Positions 1 through 8,443 are shown, numbered from the stretch's first letter. The stretch: DNA of 12,406 nucleotides from Pseudomonadota bacterium (GCA_023426225.1 JAFABD010000118.1:1-12406); one strand, 5' to 3'. The notes: generated from the letters alone by a model not told the origin. A program made the numbers and translations.

Positions 1-128
1 GGCGCCGGGTTGCGTTCGATCGCCTGGCCGAAGGCGGTCTGCGGCACCAGCGCGAGCAGGCCGCCGGTGAGCATCGCGCCGCCGAGGCTGCGCAGGGCAG
101 GGGTCCGCCGGGGGCGGGACGGGATCAT
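1..128 (-). CDS. TpsB-type outer-membrane transporter, N-terminal fragment (ShlB/FhaC/HecB family)
   Basis: Only the first ~42 residues lie in the window; the gene continues past position 1. The translation has a basic N-terminus (SRPRRTPALR), a hydrophobic core (AMLTGGLLALVP) and a signal-peptidase-like end (TAFGQ), then AIERNPA. An Ile-Glu-Arg-Asn start of the mature protein just after the signal peptide is, from my knowledge of the family, common in two-partner-secretion transporters, which have POTRA domains and a 16-strand barrel that exports the TpsA partner. Position supports this: it lies 3-15 nt downstream of tpsA on the same strand, so the two are probably one transcript. Three in-frame ATGs exist, at 140, 131 and 128. 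I chose 128 because GGAG (138-135) sits 6 nt ahead of it; for 131 the spacing is only 3 nt. The POTRA and barrel regions are outside the window, so the assignment rests on the N-terminus and context. Confidence 0.72.
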   Translation of the reverse strand, partial: MIPSRPRRTPALRSLGGAMLTGGLLALVPQTAFGQAIERNPA

Positions 129-134
129 CATTTT

Positions 135-138
135 CTCC
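135..138 (-). promoter_or_regulatory. Ribosome binding site of the tpsB-like gene
   Basis: GGAG on the minus strand, immediately after the tpsA stop codon. It is 6 nt before the ATG at 128 and 3 nt before the ATG at 131, and it lies inside the reading frame if the ATG at 140 is used. The spacing favours initiation at 128. The closeness to the tpsA stop suggests translational coupling. Confidence 0.5.
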
Positions 139-143
139 ATGGT

Positions 144-3100
144 TCAGAAGCCTGCGGGCATGCGGATGATGCAGCCATAACCGATGCTGCAGCCGGCGGT
201 GGAGGGCAGGCGCGGGCTGGCGCTCGTCGGCACGAGTCCTCCCACGCGCGTCAGGGCGTCGAAGGTGACGACCGGCGGCAGCGGGATGTAGTTCACCACG
301 ATCGTCAGCGCCGAGGCGTTGCCGGGCGCCTGAACCTCGGTGAGCCGGTAATTGGCCGAGGCGGTGAGCCCGGTGCCGTTCACCGCATAGGTGCCCGGAC
401 CCGAATTGCCGTTGGCACTGGTGAACCAGCGCGCGGTGCCCGACAGCGTGTCGCCGCCGATCAGCCCCGCAACCGCGACCGAGCCGCCGAACACCGGATC
501 GGGCGCGCCGAACAGCCGCGTCGCCGCGTTGGCGGTGTAGGTGACGGTCACGCCGCGCGGCGTGACGGCCAGCGCCGTCGCATTGCCCGCCGCCTGCACG
601 CTGGTGAGCGTGTAGTTGGCCGATGCGCCGAGCCCCGCGCCGGTGACGGCATAGTTGCCGACGTTCGACGCGGCGGTCGCCGCGCTCGTCCATGCGGCGG
701 TGCCGGTGAGCTGGTCGCCGTTGACCAGCCCGACCACGCCGACCGTGCCGCCGAGCGACGGATTGGCGTCGCCATAGATGCGGCTTGCCGCACCCGCCGT
801 GTAGGTGACGGTGAGCGCACGCGGCGTGACCGCGAGGTTCGACCCGGTGAACTGGACGACGTAATTGGCCGAGGCGGCAAGGCTGCCCAGGCCGATCGCA
901 TAGTTGCCGACGTTCGACGTCGCGGTCGCCGCCGTGGCGAGCGCGCCGGTGAGCGTGTCGCCGTTGACGAGGCCCATGCCGCCCAGCGTGTAGGTGAGCG
1001 CCGGATTGGCGTCGCCATAGACGCGGCTGAGGGCATCGGCGGTGACGCTGATCGCGCGCGGGGTGACGGCAAGCGCGGTGGCATTGCCCGCCGCCTGCAC
1101 CGCGCGAACGGTGTAGTTGGCCGAGGCGGTGATGCCGTCGCCGGTGACGGCATAGCTGCCGACGCCGCTGGTCGCACCGGCCGCGGTCGACCAGCTCGCG
1201 GTGCCGCCGACGCTGTCGCCATAGACCAGCCCGGCGACCGACACGCCGCCCGTCAGCGCCGGGTTGGCGTCGCCGTAGATACGGCTGAGCGCATTGGCGG
1301 TGTAGGTGACGGTGAGGTCGCGCGGCGTGATCGTCAGGTTCGCGCCGACATAGGTGATCGCATAGTTGGGCGACAGTTCGAGCGTGCCCTGGCCGATCGC
1401 ATAGCTGCCGACGTCCGGCCGCGCGCCGACCGCCGCCGACAGGCCGCCCGAGAAGGTGTCGCCGTTGACGAGGCCCATCCCGCCCACGCGATAGGTGAAC
1501 GGATCGATCCGGTCGCCATAGACCGCGCGGGCGGCATCGGCGGTGACGGTGATCGAACGCGGCGTGACCGTGAACGCCTGGGCGTTGCCCGCAGCCTGTT
1601 CGGACTGGAGGACATAGTTGGACGAGGCAGTGAGCCCGCTGCCGGTGATCGCATAGCTGCCGACCCCGGTGGTGGCGCGCACGTCGCTGGCCCAGACGGC
1701 GGTGCCCGAAAGCCGGTCGTTGCCCGCCAGCCCGTCGACGCTGACGCTGCCGGTGAGCAGCGGCACGGCGTCGCCATAGGCGCCGCGGACCGCATCGGCC
1801 GTGTAGGTCACGGTGACGACGCGCGGGTCGATCACGAGCCGGGCCGCCGTGTCGGACGCGACCAGGTCATAGCCGAACTGGTCCGAATAGAGCCCGCCGG
1901 CATAAGCGATGCCATAGGTGCCCGCATCGGTGCAGTTGCCGCCGTCGCACGTCAGCGCCGCGGTGCCGAACACATGCGTGCTGCCGTCGACCTCGACGCC
2001 GTTGACGCGCACCGCATAGCCGCCTTCGAGATGCGACAGCGCGTCATAGGTGACGCGGTTGTCGGTCGCGCCGACGCTGGCGGTGGTCAGGAACGCCTTG
2101 AGCAGCGGTGCGGTCTGGCCGTCATAGATGCGCCAGGTGGCCTGGTTGCCGCCGACGCGGTCGATCGACCAGCCGGCGAAGGTGTCGGCGTTGTGGAGCT
2201 GGGCCGAGGTGACTCCGACGGCGTTGAAGCTGCCGCCGTTGGTCATGCCGAAGCCGGCCGCCATGCCGGTGGTGTCGGTGGCCCAGAAGCCGTCGATCGT
2301 GCCGCCATAGGCACCGACCAGCCCGCCGACCGACCGGCTGTTGGCCGCGGCGCGGACCGCGCCGGTCGCATAGACCCGCGTGGCCGAGACGTTCGCGCTG
2401 CCGATCAGCCCGCCGACGCCGTCGATGCCCGTGACCGAGCCGGTGGCGTAGGAGTCCTGAATCTGCCCCGACTGGGCGGCGCCGACCAGCCCGCCGACCG
2501 AGAAGCCGCCGGTGATGTCGGCCGACGACCAGGATTCGGAGATCAGGCCGGCGCTGATCGCGGCGAGGCCGCCGGCGATGCCGTCATTGACCTCCAGATT
2601 CGGATCGGCGGGCGTGCCGCTTGCCACGATGCGGCCGGTGACGAAGCTGCGTTCGATCGTCGAGCTCGGATCGAGGAAGCCGACGATCCCGGCCGCCGCC
2701 GCGACGCCGTGAATGTTGACGTCGACCAGCCCGAGATTGCTGATGTGGGCATCGAACGTGTTCGAGAACAGCGCCGCCGGGGCGAACCCGTTGCTGGTGA
2801 TGGCGAGGTTGCGGATCACATGGCCGAGGCCGTTGAAATAGCCCGAATAGACCACCCCGTCGGGCGTCAGCGGGAGGAAGCCCGCGCCGTCGTTCAGGGC
2901 GCCGGCGCCGCTGGCGTCGATATCGGCGCCGAGCACATAGTTGAGGCCGCCGGAGCCGCCGCCCGGTGCGAACGGCGGGGGCGACGGCGGCGCTGCGAGG
3001 ACGGCGTTGCGCACCGCCTGAAGCTGTTCGAGCGTCAGCAGCACGCCATAGGCGCGCGGCGTCGGCTGGAGGTCGGTGCCGAGATAGACCGTGCCGGCGG

Positions 3101-6100
3101 TGTCGAAGCCGCTATGGCTGAGCAGATAGGGCGTCGTGTTGTTGCCGGCATTGCCCCAGATGCTGGCCGAGAAGCCCATCGGGAGCGCGCGCGCGAGCTG
3201 GGCGGTGGTCAGCCCGCCGATGATGTTCGGCGCGCCGATGCCGATGGCCCGGCCGACGCCGGCGGTGGTGATGTTCCAGTAGTTGGTGCCCCAGATCGGT
3301 GCGTCGTTGCGACCGATCAGGCCGCCCAGCGCGCCGTTGCCGTTGACGCGGCCCATCGCGAAATTCTGGTCGAGCTCGCTTGCGAAATTCGCGCCGATCA
3401 GCCCGCCGCCGTCGGTCTGGGCCCAGACGTTGCCGAGCGCATAGGTGTAGTTGACGGTGCCGCGGTTTTCGCCGACGAGTCCGCCGACGCCCGCGCCGCC
3501 CGAGACCGTGGCATTGGCATAGCTCTGGTCCACCGACACGATGTTGCGGCCGATGAGCCCGCCGACCGCGTTGTTGCCGTTGACGCTGCCGGTCGCATAG
3601 CTGGTGGTGACGCGGCCCTGGTTGTCGCCGACGAGGCCGCCGACGATGTCCCATCCCTGAGTGAGGCCGGTCGCATAGCTGGTGCTCACCACGCCGTTGT
3701 TGAGGCCGACGATGCCGCCGGCGGTGTTCCCGTCCGCCAGCACGGTGGCATTGCTGTGCGACGCGGCGACGGTGCCGGCGGCGGCGTTGTCGCCGACCAC
3801 GCCGCCGATGCCGGTTTGGCCGTGGATGGTGCCGATGACCGAGGCGCCGGTGATCGCGCCGTCGCGCAGATAGCCGGCGATGCCGCCGACATTCACATCG
3901 CCGTTGATATAGCCCGAGAAGCTGCTGTCGAGCACCCGGCCGGTGCCGATGTTGCCGACGATGCCGCCGACATTGCCGCTCCCGGTGATGCCGGCGCGGG
4001 TCAGGTTGATGTTGCGCACGACGCCGTTGCCGTCGAGCACGCCGATCATGCCGACGCCGTCCGCGCCGCTGCGGTTGATGATGAGGTTCGAGACGGTGAA
4101 GCCGAGCCCGTCGAGCACGCCGGTGAACGCCTGGGCGAACGTCCCGATCGGCGTGAAGCCGCGGCCTTCGTCGAGGATGTCGCTGCCGGTCGCGTCGATA
4201 TTGGCGCCGAGGACATAACGGCCGGTCAGGTCGTTCGAAATGCCCTGGAGCTGATCGCGCGTCAGGATGACGGTGTAGCGCGTCGGCGCGGGGCCGGTGG
4301 CGTCGGCCAGATAGACGCTGCCCCCGCCGTGACCGAGCGTGGCGTTCGCGAGCAGATAGGGCGTCGCCTGGCCGTTGGCGGTGCTCCAGCGCTGCATGTC
4401 GAAGCCGTCGAGGGGCATGCGGGCGAGATCGGCAGTCGACCTGCCGACGATGCCGTCGCGGACCTCGCCCGTGCCGATCGCGTTGGCCGCGCCCGCGGTG
4501 CTGGTGTTCCAGTAGACCCCGGTGATGTTGAGCGCGTCGCCCGTGTTCGCGCCGATCACCGCGCCGACCGTATCGGAACCGGCGGCCGAGCCGTTGGCGA
4601 TCGCGCGGACGATCCCGCCGCTGTTGAGCCCGACCAGCCCGCCGACGATGCCGGAGCCGCGGACCGCGCCGGTCGCGTAGACGTCGGTGATGCTGCCGAG
4701 CTGGTTGATGCCGACGAGGCCGCCGACCCTGCGGGCGCCTTCGACGTCGCCGGTCGCAAAGGCCTTGCTGATCATGCCGCCGTTGACGCCGACCAGCCCG
4801 CCGCTGTTGCCGTTGCCGCCGAGCACCCAGCCGAACGCCGCCGCATTTTCGATATTGCCCAGCGACGTGCCGACGAGGCCGCCGACCGCGCTGTCGCCGC
4901 TGATCGTGCCGCTGGCCCAGACGTTCGACAGCAGGCCCGAGTTCGACATGCCGACGAGGCCGCCGACATTTTCGCCCATGCCGGTGACGTTGCCGCTGGC
5001 GTCGCTGTTCTGGATGAGGCCGGCATTGCTGCTGACCAGCCCGCCGACGAAGCTGAGGCCGTTGACGTTGCCGCTGGCGTGCGTGTCGGTCATCGAGGCG
5101 GTGTTCACGCCCACCACGCCGCCGGCGCCGCCGCCGTTCGACATGACGTCGAGGGCGGAATAGGTGCTGTTGATGACGCCGCCGTTGTTGGCGACCACGC
5201 CTGCGGTGAGGCCGTAGCCGGTCACCAGGCCGCCGACGACGCGGACGTTGCTGACATAGCCCATGTTCATCACCGCGAGCGCTGCGACATTGTCGCGGCC
5301 GGTGATCGAGACGTTGGTGAGCTGAAGATCGCGGACGATCCCGTTGCTGCCGATCAGCGAGAACAGGCCGGTGGGGCTCAGATCGCTGTGGTTGGCGGTG
5401 AGGCCGTCGATCCGGTAGCCGAAGCCGTCGAGCGTGCCGCCGAAGCCGCCGACGTCGGACGAACCGATCGAGACGAAGCCGCCGCCGTTGTTCCACGCCG
5501 CCGTCGCGCGCGCGTCGATATCCGCGCCGAGGGCGTAATGGGCGCCGAGCGCGCCCTCGATCGCCTGGAGCTGATCGGTGTTGAGGATCACCCGGATCGG
5601 GTCGGCGGCATTGTTGATCGCCGTCACGACGCCGCCGAGCGTGCCATAGGTGGCGTTGACGCGGAGATAGGGCGTCGTGCGGTAGCCCGCATTGTCCCAG
5701 ACCTGCGGATCGAAGCCGGGCGGAAGGGCGTACACCAGATCGTTGTTCGACTGCGCCAGCGCCTCGTCGAGGCCGAAGCCGACGCCGGCATTGATGCCCG
5801 ACCGATCAGAGTTCCAATAGTTGAGGCCGACCACCGAGCCGTCATGGCGGCCGATCACCGCGCCGACGTTGGCGGCGTTCACCGCGAGGACCGTGCCCGA
5901 GAAATAATTCTGGTCGAGGACCGCACCCAGGTCGGCCTGGCCGACGAGGCCGCCGATCGCGTCGCCGCGGACCGGGTTGAGCGTGTCGATCGTCGCGGTC
6001 GAATAGCTGGTGTAGATCCGGCCGTTGGCGAGCATCTGACCGGACAGGCCGCCGACCATGGTGTCGCCCAGCACCGTCCCGCTGCTGAACGCGCGCTGGA

Positions 6101-8162
6101 TGACGCCGCTGTTAATGCCCGCGATACCGCCGACCGCGAACGGTGCGGCGATCCGGCCGGTCGAATAGACCGCGTCGAGCAGCGGCTGATCGCCGCCGTT
6201 GCCGAGCGTGCCGACGATGCCGCCCGTGCCGTTGTTGCCCGTGGTCTTGACGTCGTTGGTCGAATAGCTGCGCTGGATGCTGCCGGCGTTCATCTGGCCG
6301 ACAAGGCCGCCCGTGCTGTCGCTCTGCGAATCGACCAGGCCGCTGGCGTGCGAGTCGCTGATCCGGCCGCTGATGAGGGAGCCGACCAGCCCGCCGCTCG
6401 TGTCGCCGCTGCCGCGCACGACGCCGTCGAACCAGACGTTGGTGATTTCCGAATATTCGACCTTGCCCGCGATGCCGCCGACGGTATTCCAGCCTTCGAC
6501 GCGGCCGTTGACGATGCCGAGATTGCGGACCGAGGCGTTGAGAAGGCTCCCGAACAGGCCGACCTCGCTGTCCCCGGGGTGCACGACGCTGAGGTTGCTG
6601 ATCGTGTGGCCGAGGCCGTCGAACTGGCCCCACAAGGTGATCGGCGCGAAGCCGCCCCCGGCCCAGTTGGCGGTGTCGCTGGCGTCGATGTCGGCGCCGA
6701 GCACGAAATGGCCGGTCCCGTACCCCTGGATGCCCTGAAGGTCGGTGCCGTTGTCCGAGCCGGCGGCACCCAGCCGGGTGACGACGGTCCAGGAGACGAG
6801 GCCGCCGTCGCGGCCGTAGCGCGTCGAGAAGTTCTGCCCCTCGGGCAGTGTGACCTTGGCGCCGCGGCCGATCGTATAGGTGCCGTCATTGCTGCCGGCC
6901 GGACCCGACTGGCCATAGACCAGCGCGAGCTTGCCCGCGCTGGTCGAGATGTCGGCGTTGATCGCGATGCTGTGCCACGCGTTGAGCGTGAGCCGTGCGC
7001 CCGTCGACCAGTCGATCGCGCCGTTGACGAGGATGTCGCCCACGCCGTTCGGGTTGACCGTGCCGGGGCCGGCCGCGCCGGTGTCGAGCGTCTGCAGCGT
7101 GACGTCGGTATCGCCGTTGAGCGCGTCGCTGATCGCCGTCGCGGCGTCGGTGTCGACGATGAGGTCGGCCGGATCGAGCAGCCAGTGGCCGCCCGCGGCC
7201 TGGACCCGCGCGCCCGCGAGGTCGAGCACGCGGCCCGAGGTTTCGGTGAAGCCGCCGGTGCCCGTGAGGTCGCGCGCGGTGATCGTGCCCGCCACCCTGG
7301 TGGTGCCCGCCTCGCTGACGAGCCAGACCTTGCCCTGGCCGACGCGCACGCCGCTGGCGTTGATCGCGCCGCCATTGTTGCCGGCGAGCGCGTAGATGTT
7401 GCCCGCCTGCGCGCGCAGCTCGGCGCTCGCCGCGGCGATCAGGCCCTTGTTGGTGACGCTGGCGGTCGCGTCGCCATAGAGCACGCTCACCAGTTCGCCC
7501 GCGCCGTTCGCGGTGTCGCGCAGCAGCACATGGCTGCCCGCGGCGAAGCCGGCGGTGCCGTTGGCGGCGTTGACGGTGCCTTCGTTCACGACCGTCACGC
7601 CGTACATCATCACATTGCCGCCGAGCGCGCCGACGCGGCCCAGATTGACGATGCTCGCGCGCGAATTGCCCGCAAAGTGGAGGTCGCCGCCCTTCATGAA
7701 ATCGGCATCGGCGACGTCGAGCGTCGAGGCGACGAAGGTGCCGCCGGTGTTGATGACGCCCGTCTTGCCGACGACGATGCCGTTGGCGTTGATGAGGTAG
7801 ACCGAGCCCGACCCGCTGACATTGCCGTCGATGCGCGAGACCTGGGTGCCGGTGACGCGGTTGAGCGTCGCGCCCGAGCCGTTTTCGAAGCGGACATTGC
7901 CGCCCTGGCCGACCGAGAAGTCGTTCCAGTTGATGATCGCGCGATCCGAGGTCTGCTGGATCGTCGTGGTGGTGCCGCTGGTGCCGATCGAGGCGCTGCC
8001 GGCGACGACGTTGCCGCCCGAGGGGAGCGCAGGCGCCGATTGCGCCAGCGCGCGCGCAGGCATTGTCAGCCCGCCGAGCATCGTTGCGCACAGCAGCGCG
8101 CGATGCAGGCGTGCACGACGACGCGTCGCCCCCGCCACGGGAGCCTGCCCAGTTCCGACCAT
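144..8162 (-). CDS. Giant TPS exoprotein: filamentous-hemagglutinin-like adhesin with GLUG modules and MBG repeats
   Basis: A 2672-aa predicted secreted surface protein (TpsA) of a type Vb system. Residues 1-40 are a signal peptide with a basic stretch TRRRARLHR, a hydrophobic core and ARALA before the likely cut. Residues ~41-300 match the hemagglutination-activity (TPS) domain, including IINWNDFSVG, ATLNRVTG and LINANGIVVG (about 124-132), the local form of the NPNGI motif needed for recognition by TpsB. Residues ~474-2025 hold four modules of ~320-420 aa. Each opens with LQ[AG]I...LGA[DN]IDA, passes through a [FL][ND]G[LF]G segment and several GG[LIV][VIA]G (GLUG) repeats, then a YWN-like motif, and closes with [TA][TA]P[YL]L. 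Residues 2114-2622 are six MBG-type repeats. The last 50 residues include Cys2658 and Cys2664. By family, it should be exported through the TpsB encoded just downstream and act in adhesion or biofilm; its ligand is unknown. The start has GAGGGG 10 nt upstream. Confidence 0.93.
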   Translation of the reverse strand: MVGTGQAPVAGATRRRARLHRALLCATMLGGLTMPARALAQSAPALPSGGNVVAGSASIGTSGTTTTIQQTSDRAIINWNDFSVGQGGNVRFENGSGATLNRVTGTQVSRIDGNVSGSGSVYLINANGIVVGKTGVINTGGTFVASTLDVADADFMKGGDLHFAGNSRASIVNLGRVGALGGNVMMYGVTVVNEGTVNAANGTAGFAAGSHVLLRDTANGAGELVSVLYGDATASVTNKGLIAAASAELRAQAGNIYALAGNNGGAINASGVRVGQGKVWLVSEAGTTRVAGTITARDLTGTGGFTETSGRVLDLAGARVQAAGGHWLLDPADLIVDTDAATAISDALNGDTDVTLQTLDTGAAGPGTVNPNGVGDILVNGAIDWSTGARLTLNAWHSIAINADISTSAGKLALVYGQSGPAGSNDGTYTIGRGAKVTLPEGQNFSTRYGRDGGLVSWTVVTRLGAAGSDNGTDLQGIQGYGTGHFVLGADIDASDTANWAGGGFAPITLWGQFDGLGHTISNLSVVHPGDSEVGLFGSLLNASVRNLGIVNGRVEGWNTVGGIAGKVEYSEITNVWFDGVVRGSGDTSGGLVGSLISGRISDSHASGLVDSQSDSTGGLVGQMNAGSIQRSYSTNDVKTTGNNGTGGIVGTLGNGGDQPLLDAVYSTGRIAAPFAVGGIAGINSGVIQRAFSSGTVLGDTMVGGLSGQMLANGRIYTSYSTATIDTLNPVRGDAIGGLVGQADLGAVLDQNYFSGTVLAVNAANVGAVIGRHDGSVVGLNYWNSDRSGINAGVGFGLDEALAQSNNDLVYALPPGFDPQVWDNAGYRTTPYLRVNATYGTLGGVVTAINNAADPIRVILNTDQLQAIEGALGAHYALGADIDARATAAWNNGGGFVSIGSSDVGGFGGTLDGFGYRIDGLTANHSDLSPTGLFSLIGSNGIVRDLQLTNVSITGRDNVAALAVMNMGYVSNVRVVGGLVTGYGLTAGVVANNGGVINSTYSALDVMSNGGGAGGVVGVNTASMTDTHASGNVNGLSFVGGLVSSNAGLIQNSDASGNVTGMGENVGGLVGMSNSGLLSNVWASGTISGDSAVGGLVGTSLGNIENAAAFGWVLGGNGNSGGLVGVNGGMISKAFATGDVEGARRVGGLVGINQLGSITDVYATGAVRGSGIVGGLVGLNSGGIVRAIANGSAAGSDTVGAVIGANTGDALNITGVYWNTSTAGAANAIGTGEVRDGIVGRSTADLARMPLDGFDMQRWSTANGQATPYLLANATLGHGGGSVYLADATGPAPTRYTVILTRDQLQGISNDLTGRYVLGANIDATGSDILDEGRGFTPIGTFAQAFTGVLDGLGFTVSNLIINRSGADGVGMIGVLDGNGVVRNINLTRAGITGSGNVGGIVGNIGTGRVLDSSFSGYINGDVNVGGIAGYLRDGAITGASVIGTIHGQTGIGGVVGDNAAAGTVAASHSNATVLADGNTAGGIVGLNNGVVSTSYATGLTQGWDIVGGLVGDNQGRVTTSYATGSVNGNNAVGGLIGRNIVSVDQSYANATVSGGAGVGGLVGENRGTVNYTYALGNVWAQTDGGGLIGANFASELDQNFAMGRVNGNGALGGLIGRNDAPIWGTNYWNITTAGVGRAIGIGAPNIIGGLTTAQLARALPMGFSASIWGNAGNNTTPYLLSHSGFDTAGTVYLGTDLQPTPRAYGVLLTLEQLQAVRNAVLAAPPSPPPFAPGGGSGGLNYVLGADIDASGAGALNDGAGFLPLTPDGVVYSGYFNGLGHVIRNLAITSNGFAPAALFSNTFDAHISNLGLVDVNIHGVAAAAGIVGFLDPSSTIERSFVTGRIVASGTPADPNLEVNDGIAGGLAAISAGLISESWSSADITGGFSVGGLVGAAQSGQIQDSYATGSVTGIDGVGGLIGSANVSATRVYATGAVRAAANSRSVGGLVGAYGGTIDGFWATDTTGMAAGFGMTNGGSFNAVGVTSAQLHNADTFAGWSIDRVGGNQATWRIYDGQTAPLLKAFLTTASVGATDNRVTYDALSHLEGGYAVRVNGVEVDGSTHVFGTAALTCDGGNCTDAGTYGIAYAGGLYSDQFGYDLVASDTAARLVIDPRVVTVTYTADAVRGAYGDAVPLLTGSVSVDGLAGNDRLSGTAVWASDVRATTGVGSYAITGSGLTASSNYVLQSEQAAGNAQAFTVTPRSITVTADAARAVYGDRIDPFTYRVGGMGLVNGDTFSGGLSAAVGARPDVGSYAIGQGTLELSPNYAITYVGANLTITPRDLTVTYTANALSRIYGDANPALTGGVSVAGLVYGDSVGGTASWSTAAGATSGVGSYAVTGDGITASANYTVRAVQAAGNATALAVTPRAISVTADALSRVYGDANPALTYTLGGMGLVNGDTLTGALATAATATSNVGNYAIGLGSLAASANYVVQFTGSNLAVTPRALTVTYTAGAASRIYGDANPSLGGTVGVVGLVNGDQLTGTAAWTSAATAASNVGNYAVTGAGLGASANYTLTSVQAAGNATALAVTPRGVTVTYTANAATRLFGAPDPVFGGSVAVAGLIGGDTLSGTARWFTSANGNSGPGTYAVNGTGLTASANYRLTEVQAPGNASALTIVVNYIPLPPVVTFDALTRVGGLVPTSASPRLPSTAGCSIGYGCIIRMPAGF
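171..191 (-). other. C-terminal cysteine pair of the TpsA protein
   Basis: Codons for Cys2658 and Cys2664 flank SIGYG, eight residues before the end of the protein. In the Haemophilus HMW1 TPS adhesin, a C-terminal disulfide loop keeps the protein tethered to its transporter (known from that family). A short-spaced Cys pair at the same extreme C-terminal position suggests, as an inference, that this protein is also anchored at the cell surface and not released. Confidence 0.5.
297..1823 (-). repeat. Six tandem MBG-type domain repeats in tpsA, pattern A-B-A-B-A-A
   Basis: Repeats start at a conserved Arg followed by a VTVTYTA-like (type A, 87-88 aa) or VTADA-like (type B, 79 aa) strand, then [IVA]YGD, a GL..GD segment, VG[SN]YA[IV] and a final ASANY...TP; R6 lacks the final TP. 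Residue ranges are R1 A 2114-2201, R2 B 2202-2280, R3 A 2281-2368, R4 B 2369-2447, R5 A 2448-2535 and R6 A 2536-2622. In nucleotides these are 1560-1823, 1323-1559, 1059-1322, 822-1058, 558-821 and 297-557. Type A repeats carry a QAAGNA insert (QAPGNA in R6) before the last strand that type B lacks. Such domains form beta-sandwich stalks in many surface adhesins. Short perfect DNA identities remain between repeats, for example 22 bp shared between 649-670 and 898-919, and 20 bp between 580-599 and 1081-1100. Confidence 0.85.
2088..6743 (-). repeat. Four GLUG-repeat modules in tpsA
   Basis: There are four homologous protein modules at residues ~474-845 (nt 5628-6743), 863-1280 (4323-5576), 1303-1690 (3093-4256) and 1712-2025 (2088-3029). 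Together they contain about 30 GG[LIV][VIAS]G units spaced roughly 25-35 residues apart, the spacing expected for one or two turns of a beta-helix. Module 4 is the shortest and most divergent: it has a Pro/Gly-rich insert (PPSPPPFAPGGGSGG) between its LQAV and LGADIDA motifs, FWA replaces YWN, and its end reads TAPLL. The GLUG motif is established in surface and IgA-protease-like proteins, and it is expected here to extend the beta-helical fibre begun by the TPS domain. Confidence 0.85.
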
Positions 8163-8443
8163 TATTGAGATTCCCCTCTAGATTCGATGCCGCCAACGAC
8201 ACGAAGCGCCAGAAACGCGGCGCCGTTCCGCCTTCGAAACGGAATTGGTCTATACCTAGGTCGGCCGGTTTAGAAAGAGGTTAACGCGACGAAATCGAAT
8301 GGCGTCGAGACGGAACGCGCGGGGCGAAGCGCGGCTGTCGCGGCCCGGCGCGGGAAATCCGCCGGAAATGCGCGAGTCGGCGGCGGCGCGCCAGTGACGA
8401 CCGGGTTCCGATCGTTGCGCCGCCGGGCTAAAGCCGTCGCGTC
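8163..8443. promoter_or_regulatory. Divergent intergenic region between tpsA and the LysR-type regulator
   Basis: This 281-bp gene-free stretch must hold the promoter of tpsA (leftward) and probably that of the regulator gene (rightward). GAGGGG at 8173-8178 (minus strand) is the likely tpsA ribosome binding site, 10 nt before the start. The most AT-rich part is 8245-8285. On the minus strand it contains TATAGA (8248-8253), a possible -10 for tpsA, but I find no good -35 at 16-18 nt. The segment 8226-8244 reads TTCCG-N9-CGGAA with TTCGAA inside, and ACCTAGGT (8254-8261) is an 8-bp palindrome; both are candidate operators. A single CTAT is present at 8250-8253, but no properly spaced ATAG partner. 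The 160 bp next to the regulator are GC-rich with no recognisable element. Confidence 0.4.

Noticed and set aside
297..1823. Regular DNA repeats considered as a CRISPR-like or non-coding array.
   Set aside because: The repeat unit is ~240-264 bp, in frame, with third-position differences and conserved protein motifs, so these are protein domain repeats.
1974..8168. A 2064-codon open frame on the plus strand opposite tpsA.
   Set aside because: It is in exact codon register with tpsA, so it stays open simply because tpsA lacks TTA, CTA and TCA codons over this stretch, as expected at high GC. Its product is low-complexity (Asp/Arg/Ala/Val) with no recognisable domain.
8063..8284. Small plus-strand open frame across the tpsA start and the intergenic region.
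   Set aside because: Mostly antisense to the tpsA signal-peptide region, with no ribosome binding site and no recognisable product.
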